Shown piece after piece: positions 9,558-17,468 of a stretch of DNA of 30,560 nt. A program made the translations under genes and the position numbers. The stretch's first letter is position 1. Every line of letters starts with the position of its first letter. The notes below the pieces were generated by a model that saw only the letters and a program-made list of their open reading frames with translations, was not told the DNA's origin and did not search any database. Source of the DNA: Alphaproteobacteria bacterium (GTDB lineage Bacteria > Pseudomonadota > Alphaproteobacteria > SHVP01); the NCBI GenBank assembly GCA_009694165.1, contig SHVP01000020.1, positions 1-30,560 of the forward strand, given 5' to 3'.

Positions 9558-10487
9558 GTGGCAGGCTTACCCGACAGCTATTTGCAGTATCCCTATCGCC
9601 GCTACGGCATGGACCATAATCGCTACGACTGGTCGCTGCTGGTGCGCCGCAAGCCGGTCGAGTGGCCAAACGGTGCGCGCATCGCCCTCTGGATCGTGCC
9701 GGCGCTCGAATTCTTCCCTCTCGACATGCCGGCCAAGCCGTTCCGCGCGCCGGGCGGCATGGTGTTGCCCTACCCCGACCTGCGTCACTTCACCCTGCGC
9801 GAGTACGGCAACCGGGTCGGGATCTTTCGCGTCATGGACGCCCTCGATGCCTCTGGCATCTCGCGGGTATCGGTTGCCCTCAATTCCGCGGTCGCCGAAC
9901 GGACGCCCTATCTCGTGGCCGAGATTAAGCGCCGCAACTGGGAGGTGATCGCCCACGGCGTCGACATGGGTAAGCTGCATTATGGCGGTCAGGCGGAAGG
10001 CGAGGAGAAGGCGTTGGTGGCCGAGGCCGTCGGCAAGCTGCGCGCGCTCACCGGACAAAAGGTGCGCGGCTGGTTGTCGCCCGCCAAGAGCCAGTCGCTC
10101 AATACCCCCGACCTCGCCGCCGCCGAGGGCATCGAGTACGTCTGCGACTGGATCAACGACGATATGCCCTATCCTTTCCGGACCAAGAACGGCACGCTCA
10201 CCGCCATGCCGCACCAACATTGGATCAGCGATTCGACCATTCTGTTCAATTATAAGCAAACGGGCGACGATTTTGTCGATCAGATTACCGACCAGTTCGA
10301 CGTGCTTTATGACGAGGCGGGCCGCCAGGGTGGCCGTATCATGGCGATCACACTCCATCCGTGGATGACCGGCCAACCGCACCGCATCAAGTATCTCGAA
10401 GCGGCGCTGGCGGCGATCGCCCACCGCAAAGGCATCTGGCAGGCGACCGGAGCTGAGATCCTCGATTGCTGGAAGGCCCAGCAGTAG
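9558..10487 (+). CDS. polysaccharide deacetylase-like (PuuE/CE4) hydrolase, copy 2
   Basis: A 309-residue paralogue of the preceding gene, sharing the WPNGARIALW, YGNRVGIFRVMDAL and RNWEVIAHG landmarks (Glu51 and His133 align with Glu36 and His115 of copy 1). The two differ over most of their length, so they are old duplicates, not a recent one. GTG 9558 follows GAGGAGGACAAC, a very good ribosome-binding site; the open frame further upstream overlaps copy 1 and is not used. Adjacent diverged copies suggest either a heteromer or two consecutive ring-opening steps. Stop is TAG. The exact substrate cannot be told from the sequence. Confidence 0.85.
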   Translation: MAGLPDSYLQYPYRRYGMDHNRYDWSLLVRRKPVEWPNGARIALWIVPALEFFPLDMPAKPFRAPGGMVLPYPDLRHFTLREYGNRVGIFRVMDALDASGISRVSVALNSAVAERTPYLVAEIKRRNWEVIAHGVDMGKLHYGGQAEGEEKALVAEAVGKLRALTGQKVRGWLSPAKSQSLNTPDLAAAEGIEYVCDWINDDMPYPFRTKNGTLTAMPHQHWISDSTILFNYKQTGDDFVDQITDQFDVLYDEAGRQGGRIMAITLHPWMTGQPHRIKYLEAALAAIAHRKGIWQATGAEILDCWKAQQ

Positions 10488-10528
10488 GCGAGCCGAATTC
10501 GCGCAGGCGCCGGCCCAGTGTCTTCAAT

Positions 10529-10549
10529 GGCCCTTCCTTCGAGAGGGCC
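10529..10549. other. short inverted repeat in the gap before the lipoprotein gene
   Basis: GGCCCT and AGGGCC flank a 9-base spacer, about 40 bases after the deacetylase operon. It may be a weak terminator; no T-tract follows. The rest of the gap 10488-10649 shows no gene or convincing promoter. Confidence 0.25.
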
Positions 10550-10649
10550 GCTGCACGGCTGCCACATTCTTCGCGACGGCGCTCCGCGCCTTCTCACGAA
10601 GAGGACCACGCGCCGACCTGTGCCGCGACGATTGGACTGCAAGCAGCTC

Positions 10650-11699
10650 ATGGTGCGCCAACCCATGGCAATAACCGATGGCGCGCGCCAAAGCGTTGCT
10701 GCACCGCTCCATCCGGCCCGTCGTTGGGGTTCGCTGCTGCGTGGCCGACTGCCGGCCGCAGTGGCAGTAACGCTGACCCTCGTCGCCTGCAGCGGCGACG
10801 ATCGATCCTCGCTTGCCCAACTCGATGGCGCGGTCGGCATTCTCGGCACCATCACCGAGATCGATAATGTGACGATCAACGGCTTCACCATCGCCTTCGA
10901 TCGTCCCGTGATCCGCATCGAGGAGGCGCCGGCCAGCGCGGGCGACCTGCGCGTCGGGCACGTCGTCGCGGTCGAGGCGCGCAGTGTCGCCGGTCAGTTA
11001 TCGGCCGTTCGTGCCGCGGTGCAGTTCGAGGTCTCAGGCCCAGTGACCGCAATCGAGCGTGATGGCCGACTGCTCCGCGTCCTCGGGCAAACGGTCTACG
11101 TCGATCCCGATCGGGTGGCGCGCCAGGGCGGCGGCGCCGTTGCCGCCGACCTCCGGGTCGGCCACTGGCTCGACGTCAGCGGGCTCCGCGATGCCGATGG
11201 CGTCATCGTCGCCTCACGGCTCGATCGTCGGCCGGCCGATGGGGCCGTCAGCACACGCGGATCGATCGACGAGAACGATGGCACGCGGCTCCGCATGGGA
11301 TCGCTCGTGCTGATTGCGCCGTCCACGGTGCCCGTCGCTGGCAACCGCCCGATTCGCGCCGTCGGCTCGCTCCGCGACGACGGTACAATGGCGGTCGTTG
11401 CTCTGGAGGCCGAACCGCCGATCCCGTTCGGCGGCCGCATCGCCACCATATCGATCGAGGGATTCGTCCGCGGCCCGCTGGCTGCCGGCGGCTTCACCAT
11501 CGGCCCGCGGGAAATTCGCTTTGCCGCGGCCAACGTCGGGCGCGAGCTCGACCTATCGCCCGGTCGCCGCGTGCACGTCCTCGGCCGTCCGGCGGCCGAT
11601 AGCGGCATCCTCGCCATTCAAGTGCGGGCGGCCGACCCCAACTTGCCGGCTTCGCCGCCAGCGGAACTTCTTCCTCGCCGAGACGGCACCGGCAGCTGA
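10650..11699 (+). CDS. DUF5666-type lipoprotein
   Basis: A predicted lipoprotein of about 349 residues from ATG 10650 (344 from ATG 10665). A twin-Arg stretch and hydrophobic AAVAVTLTLVAC end in Cys47, an LVAC lipobox, so it should be acylated and anchored on the periplasmic side. The mature part holds several repeats of about 60-70 residues built around G.ITEI..V..NGFTI, followed by LRVGHVVAVEA. This is the pattern of DUF5666, a small beta-domain family of unknown function. A short C-terminal Pro-rich tail follows. It stands alone, 160 bases behind the deacetylases, and converges with the methyltransferase array. Which ATG is used is unclear because neither has a good ribosome-binding site. 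Confidence 0.75.
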   Translation: MVRQPMAITDGARQSVAAPLHPARRWGSLLRGRLPAAVAVTLTLVACSGDDRSSLAQLDGAVGILGTITEIDNVTINGFTIAFDRPVIRIEEAPASAGDLRVGHVVAVEARSVAGQLSAVRAAVQFEVSGPVTAIERDGRLLRVLGQTVYVDPDRVARQGGGAVAADLRVGHWLDVSGLRDADGVIVASRLDRRPADGAVSTRGSIDENDGTRLRMGSLVLIAPSTVPVAGNRPIRAVGSLRDDGTMAVVALEAEPPIPFGGRIATISIEGFVRGPLAAGGFTIGPREIRFAAANVGRELDLSPGRRVHVLGRPAADSGILAIQVRAADPNLPASPPAELLPRRDGTGS

Positions 11700-11704
11700 A
11701 ATGG

Positions 11705-11728
11705 AAAGGGCGCCGATAGGCGCCCTTT
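11705..11728. terminator. bidirectional terminator between convergent genes
   Basis: AAAGGGCGCC (11705-11714) and GGCGCCCTTT (11719-11728) form a perfect 10-bp stem with a GATA loop. It begins six bases after the DUF5666 stop and lies before the end of the minus-strand methyltransferase gene. A/T at the stem foot lets it serve both strands. Confidence 0.8.
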
Positions 11729-11751
11729 CGAGGTCGTTTTGGCAGAAGGGT

Positions 11752-12915
11752 TCAGCTCTTCCACGCCCCGTAGAAGAACCACTGGCCCTGACCGAGGTGG
11801 TACTTGTCCCTTTCGGTCGGCGTCACCATCGGCGCCATGGTCATCAGCACGTCGTTCTTCTTGAACCCGGCCTTGGTCGCGACATCGGCCAGGTCCATGT
11901 CGTGCATCGGGCCCCAGAACGGCTCGTTGTTGTTGTGGGTGTCCCAGTCGCGCATCAGGGCATCAAACGGCGTCGCCGCCCAATTGAACGGTGGCTGATC
12001 GACGTGGATCATCAACCCACCCTTGCGCAGCAGGCGGTGACCCTCTTTGACGATGTTGTGCACCGCCTTGTAAGAGGTCTCGTGCAGGAACATCGTCGAC
12101 ACGATCAGGTCGAACGACCCGTCGGCATAGGTCGTTTGTTCGGCGTTCTGTTGGGAGAACGTCACCGGCACGCCGAAACTCTCGGCGCGGCCGTGGCCAT
12201 AGCGCAGTACCGGGGCACCGATATCGATGCCGATCACCTCGGCCTTGGGCCAGGCGTCCTTGAACGGCAGCGTGTTGTGGCCGACGGTGCAACCCTCGTC
12301 GAGAATGCGCTTGGGCTCGAACTTCGGATATTTTTCGCGCAGCCAGCGAATGATGGAGCGAGCGGCGCCATCGTTGTTCTTGCCGATCATGCCGTTGGTC
12401 GACATGTAGAGGCCGCCGAGGTCGTACATGGCGCCGCCCGAGACGTCATCCTTGACGAACTCGGTGTAATAGCTGCCCGGCATCCAATGCATGTCGAAGG
12501 ACCGCTGGTACCGCGGCACCTCGAACTTCGGGGCGATCTCGAGCTTGCCTTTGTCGGCCTTGCGGGGTTTCGCTTTGGCGACCAGCGCATCGAGCTGGCG
12601 ATCGACGATGCGGCTGCGTTCGTAATAGGTGTTTTCCTGGGCGAAGATGCGCAGGTGGCTCCAATACTGGAAGTAGGAGTTTTTTAGCATCGCCTTGCGG
12701 ACCTCGTGGCGGTCCTTCGGCTTGCGTTTGTGTTCTTTGACGAATTGTGGCTCGACCCGCTTCTCGTACACGTCGCGGTGCCCGGGCATCACCTTGGTGC
12801 CGAGGTGGCGGAAAAAGTTGATCATGAAGTCGAGCCGCGCGCCTTCGTCATGGGTCGTGTCGACCAGCATGTCGTGCTTGCCGAAATTGTGCCAAACGAC
12901 GGTATCGGTGCCCAT
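11752..12915 (-). CDS. class I SAM-dependent methyltransferase, paralogue 1
   Basis: A 387-residue protein. The C-terminal half has a Rossmann methyltransferase core: motif I-like ILDEGCTVGHNT at about 204-215, VIGIDIGAPVL at 228-237, FDLIVSTMFLHE at 268-279, and the post-core LLRKGGLMIHVDQPPF. The glycine-rich loop is unusual (DEGCTVG instead of DxGxGxG). The N-terminal 200 residues are strongly conserved among the three neighbouring paralogues (DTTHDEGAR, PKDRHEVRKAML, YWSHLR.FAQENTYYERSR) but match no domain I recognise. No signal peptide or membrane segment is seen, so it is probably cytoplasmic. GGAGG before ATG 12915 sets the start. It is the last of three tandem copies. The substrate is unknown. 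Confidence 0.85.
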   Translation of the reverse strand: MGTDTVVWHNFGKHDMLVDTTHDEGARLDFMINFFRHLGTKVMPGHRDVYEKRVEPQFVKEHKRKPKDRHEVRKAMLKNSYFQYWSHLRIFAQENTYYERSRIVDRQLDALVAKAKPRKADKGKLEIAPKFEVPRYQRSFDMHWMPGSYYTEFVKDDVSGGAMYDLGGLYMSTNGMIGKNNDGAARSIIRWLREKYPKFEPKRILDEGCTVGHNTLPFKDAWPKAEVIGIDIGAPVLRYGHGRAESFGVPVTFSQQNAEQTTYADGSFDLIVSTMFLHETSYKAVHNIVKEGHRLLRKGGLMIHVDQPPFNWAATPFDALMRDWDTHNNNEPFWGPMHDMDLADVATKAGFKKNDVLMTMAPMVTPTERDKYHLGQGQWFFYGAWKS

Positions 12916-12932
12916 TCCTGGCCTCCAAAATG

Positions 12933-12958
12933 CGATGGGCGCCGTACGGGGCCCATCG
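12933..12958 (-). promoter_or_regulatory. hairpin between methyltransferase paralogues 2 and 1
   Basis: CGATGGGC (12933-12940) and GCCCATCG (12951-12958) pair over 8 bp, with a short inner CCG/CGG stem. On the minus strand it is followed by CATTTT and then the GGAGG site of paralogue 1. It is placed like the hairpin before paralogue 2 and may be a partial terminator or an mRNA stability element. Confidence 0.55.
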
Positions 12959-12985
12959 GGTTAAGCGTTGGGTGCTGAGGTCAGT

Positions 12986-14149
12986 CTAGCGCTTCCAAGC
13001 GGCGAAGATAAACCACTGCCCGCTGCCAACCCGCAGTTTGTCGGCATCGGTCGGCGTCACCACCGGCGCCATCTTCATGATCACGTCTTCCCTGCGGAAT
13101 CCGGCCTTTTGCGCCACATCCTCGAGGTCCATGTCGTGCATGGTGCCCCAGAAAGGCTCATTGTTGTTGTGAGTATCCCAGTCCTTCATCAGCTGGTCGA
13201 ACGCCGACGGCGCCCAGCTGAACGGCGGCTGTTCGACGTGGATCATCAGCCCGCCTTTCTTGAGGACGCGATAGTTGTCGCGCACGATGTTGTAGACCGC
13301 CTTGTACGAGGTCTCGTGCAGCAGCATGGTCGAGACCACGAAGTCGAACGAATCATCGGCGTATTTCGTCCGCTCGGCGTTTTGCTGCGAGAACGTGACC
13401 GGGACGCCGATGCTTTCAGCCCGGCGATGGGCATAGCGCAACACCGGCGCGCCGATGTCGATGCCGATGACCTCGGCCTGCGGCCATGCCTCCTTGTAGG
13501 GAAGCGTGTTGTGGCCGACCGTGCAGCCCTCGTCGAGCACGCGCGCCGGCTTGAAGTCGGGGAAGTGCTCCTTCACGAAGCGCACCACCGACCAGGCGGC
13601 GCCGTCGTTGTACCTGCCGTTCTTGCCGTGAGTGGTGACGTAGAGGCCGCCGAGGTCGTACATGGCCCCGCCGGACACATCGTCCTTGACGAATTCGGTG
13701 AAGAAGCTGCCCGGCATCCAATGCATGTCGAAGGGCGCCTGGTAGGGCGGCACCTCGAAGCGCGGGTCGATCTCGACCCTGCCCTTGTCGCCTTTGCGCG
13801 GCTTGGCCTTGGCCACCAGGGAATCGAGCTGGCGGTCGACAATGCGACTGCGTTCCCAATAGGTATTTTCCTGGGCGAACAGGCGGAGGTGGCTCCAATA
13901 TTGGAAGTAGGGCTCTTTCAGCATCGCCTTGCGGACCTCGTGGCGGTCCTTAGGCTTGCGGCCGTTCTGCTTCACGAACTTCGGTTCGACCGCCTTTTCA
14001 TAGAGATCGCGGTGCCCGGGGAATACCTTGGTTCCCAGGTAGCGCTGCAGGTTGATCGCGAAATCGACCCGGGCGCCCTCGTCGTGGGTGGTATCGACCA
14101 GCATCTCGTGCTTGCCGTAGCGGTGCCAAACGATCGGTGCTTCGCCCAT
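12986..14149 (-). CDS. class I SAM-dependent methyltransferase, paralogue 2
   Basis: Also exactly 387 residues and collinear with paralogue 1 from end to end. It keeps the same landmarks: DTTHDEGARVDFAIN, YFQYWSHLRLFAQENTYWER, MHWMPGSFFTEFVKDDVSGG, LDEGCTVGHNTLPY, VIGIDIGAPVLRYAH, DWDTHNNNEPFWG and a final WFIFAAWKR. The most conserved blocks include long stretches outside the SAM pocket, so the N-terminal region is probably functional, perhaps for substrate or partner binding. The open frame runs upstream to 14893, but that part is only the shifted shadow of copy 3. ATG 14149 aligns with the paralogue starts and has GGGAG six bases upstream. Stop is TAG. It is closer to copy 3 than to copy 1. 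Confidence 0.87.
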   Translation of the reverse strand: MGEAPIVWHRYGKHEMLVDTTHDEGARVDFAINLQRYLGTKVFPGHRDLYEKAVEPKFVKQNGRKPKDRHEVRKAMLKEPYFQYWSHLRLFAQENTYWERSRIVDRQLDSLVAKAKPRKGDKGRVEIDPRFEVPPYQAPFDMHWMPGSFFTEFVKDDVSGGAMYDLGGLYVTTHGKNGRYNDGAAWSVVRFVKEHFPDFKPARVLDEGCTVGHNTLPYKEAWPQAEVIGIDIGAPVLRYAHRRAESIGVPVTFSQQNAERTKYADDSFDFVVSTMLLHETSYKAVYNIVRDNYRVLKKGGLMIHVEQPPFSWAPSAFDQLMKDWDTHNNNEPFWGTMHDMDLEDVAQKAGFRREDVIMKMAPVVTPTDADKLRVGSGQWFIFAAWKR

Positions 14150-14160
14150 GTTCATCTCCC

Positions 14161-14194
14161 AAAAAATGGCGCAGGCGCCCGCAGGCGCCCACGC
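14161..14194 (-). terminator. intrinsic terminator-like hairpin directly before paralogue 2
   Basis: On the minus strand an 11-bp stem (14184-14194 with 14169-14179, two G-T pairs) with a TGCG-type loop is followed by CA and six T (14161-14166). The ribosome-binding GGGAG of paralogue 2 comes right after the T-run, leaving no room for a promoter between. Transcripts from the FNR-box promoter must read through it to express paralogues 2 and 1. Confidence 0.7.
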
Positions 14195-14214
14195 CGTCTC
14201 GCGGTAGGGGTAGT

Positions 14215-15381
14215 CTAGCGCTTCCAGGCGGCCAAGATAAACCATTGCTGGCCGGCGCCAAGCCGCAGCTTGTCCCCGTCGGTCGGGGTCACCACCGGCG
14301 CCATGGTCTGGATCAGGTCTTCCTTGCGGAAGCCCGCCTTCAGGGCGACGTCCTCCAGGTCCATGTCGTGCATGGCGCCCTAGAACGGCTCGTTGTTGTT
14401 GTGGGTATCCCAGTCCTTCATCAGTTGGTCGAAGGGCGAGCCCACCATCTTGAAGGGCGGTTGCTCGACATGCAGCATCAGCCCGCCCTTCTTGAGGATG
14501 CGACAGTTGTCCTTGGCGATGTTGTAGACGGCCTTGTAGGACGTCTCGTGCAGCAGCAAGGTCGAGAGCACGAAGTCGAACGATTCGTCCTCGTATTTTG
14601 TGTGCTCGGCGTTCTGCTCTGAAAACGTCACCGGGACGCCCAGGCTTTTGGCTCGCGCGTGGGCATCGCGGAGAATTGGTTTGCCGATGTCGATGCCGAT
14701 CACTTCGGCGTCGGGCCAGGCCTGCTTGAGCGGCAGGGTGTTGTGACCGACCGTGCAGCCCTCGTCGAGGATGCGTTTTGGATTGAAGTCGGGAAACTTC
14801 TCTTTGATGTAGCGGATCACCGACCAGGCAGCGCCGTCGTTGAACCGCCCGTTCATGCCGCGGGTGGTGATGTAGAGGCCGCCGAGGTAGCACATGGCGC
14901 CGCCGGCCACGTCATCCTTGACGAATTCAGTGAAGAAGCTTCCCGGCATCCAATGCATGTCGAAGGGCACCTGGTAGGGCGGCACCTTGCAGTTGGGGTC
15001 GATCTCGAGCTTGCCCCGATCGCTGCGCTTCGGCTTGGCCCGCGCGACGAGGTCGGGAAGTTGCCGATCGACGATGCGGCTGCGCTCCCAATAGGTATTT
15101 TCCTGCGCGAACAGGCGGAGGTGGCTCCAATATTGGAAGTAGGGCTCCTTCAGCATCGCCTTGCGGACCTCGTGACGGTCCTTGGGCTTGCGGCCGTTCT
15201 GCCTGACGAACTTCTGCTCGACTTCCTTTTCGTAAAGCTCGCGATGGCCGGGCTACACGCTGGTGGCGAGGTAGCGGTGCAGATTGAAGGCAAAGTCGAT
15301 CCGCGCACCATCGTCGTGCGTCGTTTCGGCGAGCATGCCGTGCCTGCCATAGTTGTGCCGAACGACTGGAAGCTGACCCAT
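14215..15381 (-). pseudogene. class I SAM-dependent methyltransferase, paralogue 3, two in-frame amber codons
   Basis: The frame is continuous with the other copies over 388 codons, with one extra Gln in the C-terminal GAGQQWFILAAWKR. It has TAG at codon 43 (15253-15255), where copies 1 and 2 have Met and Phe. It has a second TAG at codon 334 (14380-14382), where both copies have Trp in NNNEPFWG. The start ATG 15381 is preceded by AGGAGACAGGGTC, and the first residues follow the family pattern (RHNYGRHGMLAETTHDDGAR). It is the first gene after the FNR-type box. No frameshift is present and the sequence between stops is well conserved, so damage is recent or an assembly error. Motif I, LDEGCTVGHNTLP, is intact. 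Confidence 0.85.
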
Positions 15382-15432
15382 GACCCTGTCTCCTGTGGTG
15401 GCGGCGGGAGAGGCGCCCGCCATGTCGGAAGA

Positions 15433-15438
15433 ACGGTA
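15433..15438 (-). promoter_or_regulatory. -10 element candidate for the methyltransferase array
   Basis: TACCGT on the minus strand would place a transcription start near 15426, about 41 bases from the centre of the FNR-type box. That is the spacing of class II FNR-activated promoters. The leader to the first ATG would be about 45 bases. Confidence 0.45.
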
Positions 15439-15459
15439 CCGGGGCGCGCCGTTGCTTTC

Positions 15460-15473
15460 TTGATTTGGATCAA
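15460..15473 (-). promoter_or_regulatory. FNR/FixK-type binding site
   Basis: TTGAT-TTGG-ATCAA is an exact match to the FNR/Anr/FixK consensus TTGAT-N4-ATCAA, and the flanking C and G extend the dyad to 16 bases. It lies in the 118-base gap between the CaiB-type gene and the methyltransferase array, 85 bases before the first ATG. It predicts low-oxygen activation of the array. The regulator gene is not in the window. Confidence 0.8.
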
Positions 15474-15499
15474 GCCGGAGGGGGGAGCGACGGTTTGAC

Positions 15500-16705
15500 C
15501 TAAGTGAGGCGGCTGCGCTCCTTGGGCACCACCCCCGCCGCGATCAGGGCGTCGATCTCGGCCTCGCCATAGCCCGCCTCGCGCAGGATATCGCGGCTGT
15601 GGGCACCGAAATGGGGCGGTTCGCCGCGCGGCCCGCCCGGCGTGCGGGCGAACTTGATCGGCGTCCCGGTACCGCGGAAGCGGCCCATCTCCGCCACCAT
15701 GTCGCGATGCCGGGTATGGGGGTGGGTGAGGACGTCGGGTACCGTGAGGGCGGCGCCGGCCGGAATGCCGAGGCGCATCAGCTTCTCGGCGAACGCGGCA
15801 CCATCGACCTCGGCCATCAGCCGTTCGAGCTCCGCCCGCAACGCCGTGCGGTGGGCGACGCGGTCGGAGTTGGTGCGGAAACGGGGGTCGGTGCCAAGCT
15901 CAGGCTGGCCGAGCTGTTCGCACAGGCGGACGAACTGGCGATCGTTGCCGATCGCCAGGAAGACGCGGTCGCCCTTGGTCTTGAAAAGGTCGTAGGGCGA
16001 GATGTTTGGGCTGGTGTTGCCCATGCGCTTGGGCTGTTGCCCCGACATCAGCCAGTTATGGGCATAGGGCAGCAGCAAGGTGATCGCCGAATCGAACAGC
16101 GTCACTTCGAAGAATTGTCCCTGCCCCGACCGCCGCCGCTCCTCCAGCGCCGCGAGAATGCCGATGGTGGTGTAAAGGCCGGTAACCTGGTCGACGACCG
16201 AGAAGCCGATGCGCACCGGTTCTTCCGTGGCGCCGCCGTTCAGGCTGATCAGGCCGGCCCAGGCCTGGACGGCACCATCGTAGCCAGGCAGGCCACCGAA
16301 CGGCCCGTCGGCGCCGAAGCCGGTGATGCGGGCATGGATAAGGCGGGGAAACCGGGCGCGCAGCACGTCGGGCCCGATCCCCCAGCGTTCCATCGTGCCG
16401 GTGCGAAAATTCTCGATGACGACGTCAGCGCCCTCGAGCAGCCGCAGGACGACCGCGCGCCCCGCTTCGCTGTTGAGATCGAGGGCGAGCGAGCGTTTGC
16501 CGCGGTTGAGGCCGGCGAAATAGGCGCTGATCCCGTGCGCGAAGGGCGGGCCGTAGTCGCGCGTCTCGTCGCCGGTCGGCGGCTCTACCTTGATGATGGT
16601 CGCACCGTGATCGCCAAGGATCTGGGTGCAGGCCGGGCCACCCAGCACGCGCGATAGGTCGATCACCTTGAGACCGGCCAATGCGCCGGGACTGAGCGAA
16701 ATCAT
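15500..16705 (-). CDS. CaiB/BaiF family CoA-transferase
   Basis: A 401-residue class III CoA-transferase. It starts with the typical LAGLKVIDLSRVLGGP and has HGATIIKVEPPTGDETR, LNRGKRSLALDL, VVIENFRTGTMERWG and PGYDGAVQAWAG. The likely catalytic Asp is D172 in GFSVVDQVTGLYTTIGILAAL. These enzymes move CoA between carboxylic acids. The gene is third after a two-subunit CoA-transferase pair, with 22 bases between, so all three probably form an operon for activating and handling an organic acid. ATG 16705 starts the family consensus; the 29 codons before it lie in non-conserved sequence. Stop is TAG. Substrate unknown; formyl-CoA, succinyl-CoA and other donors all occur in the family. Confidence 0.9.
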   Translation of the reverse strand: MISLSPGALAGLKVIDLSRVLGGPACTQILGDHGATIIKVEPPTGDETRDYGPPFAHGISAYFAGLNRGKRSLALDLNSEAGRAVVLRLLEGADVVIENFRTGTMERWGIGPDVLRARFPRLIHARITGFGADGPFGGLPGYDGAVQAWAGLISLNGGATEEPVRIGFSVVDQVTGLYTTIGILAALEERRRSGQGQFFEVTLFDSAITLLLPYAHNWLMSGQQPKRMGNTSPNISPYDLFKTKGDRVFLAIGNDRQFVRLCEQLGQPELGTDPRFRTNSDRVAHRTALRAELERLMAEVDGAAFAEKLMRLGIPAGAALTVPDVLTHPHTRHRDMVAEMGRFRGTGTPIKFARTPGGPRGEPPHFGAHSRDILREAGYGEAEIDALIAAGVVPKERSRLT

Positions 16706-16727
16706 GGCACCGTCCGTTGTCGCGGAA

Positions 16728-17468
16728 CTAGGCTGCGGGCGAGAGGCCGAAGGTCGCTGCCGCGAACCTCGGGTAGGTGTCGGCCAGCGCACGGGCGACT
16801 GGACCGCGAATGACGGCGAGGGTTGCCGCGTCGGGTTCGGCCGTCACCGGCACCTCGGCCGGACAGTCGAAGTCGAAGCCGGTCAGTTGGCGGATTTCAG
16901 CGACGCTTGAGCCGGGATGGACGGACTCGAGTCGGAAACGGCCGCGCCCCCGGTCGAAGTAGAACAAGGCCTTGCCCGTCACCAGCGCGTGGGGACCGCC
17001 CGGGCGATAGGTGCCCGGCGGACTGGTCCCGGCGGCGCTGATGAAATCGACCTTGGGCACCAGGACGCGCGGACTATGGTCGGGGCGAAACAGAATGACG
17101 CGCGGAACCAGGTGATAGAGATAGGCCGATCCGAACGAGCCGGAAAAACGCACCTTCTGGCGCGGGTAAGACCCGATGCCGACCAGGTTGACGTTGGCCT
17201 GGCCATCGATCTGCGCGCCCGACAGGAAGAACGCATCGATGCGGCCCTGGGCGGCGCAGTCGAACAGTTCCTTGCTGCCATCCGACCAGAAGGTGTTGCG
17301 GGGATTGCCGAGGATCGACACCCGCGTCGCGCCGCCCGACCGCTCGCGCGCCAACAGGGCGGCTGACCCCGGAATCGGCGAGGCCGTCCCCACCGCAACG
17401 TGGCGGCAATCGGCGAGCAGACGCGCGATGATCGCGATCAGCAGTTCCTCAGGGAGGCAGGCGGTCAT
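16728..17468 (-). CDS. CoA-transferase beta subunit (GctB/IpdB-like)
   Basis: A 246-residue class I CoA-transferase beta-type subunit. Landmarks are AVGTASPIPGSAALLAR near the N-terminus, FFLSGAQIDGQANVNLVGIG, PRQKVRFSGSFG, and VDFISAAGTS with a C-terminal LESVHPGSSVAEIRQLTGF. The last motif is characteristic of GctB/IpdB-like subunits. Its ATG overlaps the stop of the alpha gene in an ATGA (17465-17468), a sign of coupled translation and equal subunit supply. IpdAB in actinobacteria acts on a steroid-ring fragment as a hydrolase instead of a transferase; whether this pair does anything similar is open. The upstream extension of the frame to 17603 is a shadow of the alpha gene. Confidence 0.85.
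   Translation of the reverse strand: MTACLPEELLIAIIARLLADCRHVAVGTASPIPGSAALLARERSGGATRVSILGNPRNTFWSDGSKELFDCAAQGRIDAFFLSGAQIDGQANVNLVGIGSYPRQKVRFSGSFGSAYLYHLVPRVILFRPDHSPRVLVPKVDFISAAGTSPPGTYRPGGPHALVTGKALFYFDRGRGRFRLESVHPGSSVAEIRQLTGFDFDCPAEVPVTAEPDAATLAVIRGPVARALADTYPRFAAATFGLSPAA

Noticed and set aside
11314..12687. Long plus-strand frames across the methyltransferase array (also 12968-14218)
   Set aside because: They are mirror frames of the methyltransferase genes and read as repeated His/Val/Gly-rich shadow sequence.
12986..14893. A single 635-residue open frame on the minus strand
   Set aside because: Only 12986-14149 matches the paralogues. The upstream part is Arg-rich sequence that is a shifted frame of methyltransferase copy 3.
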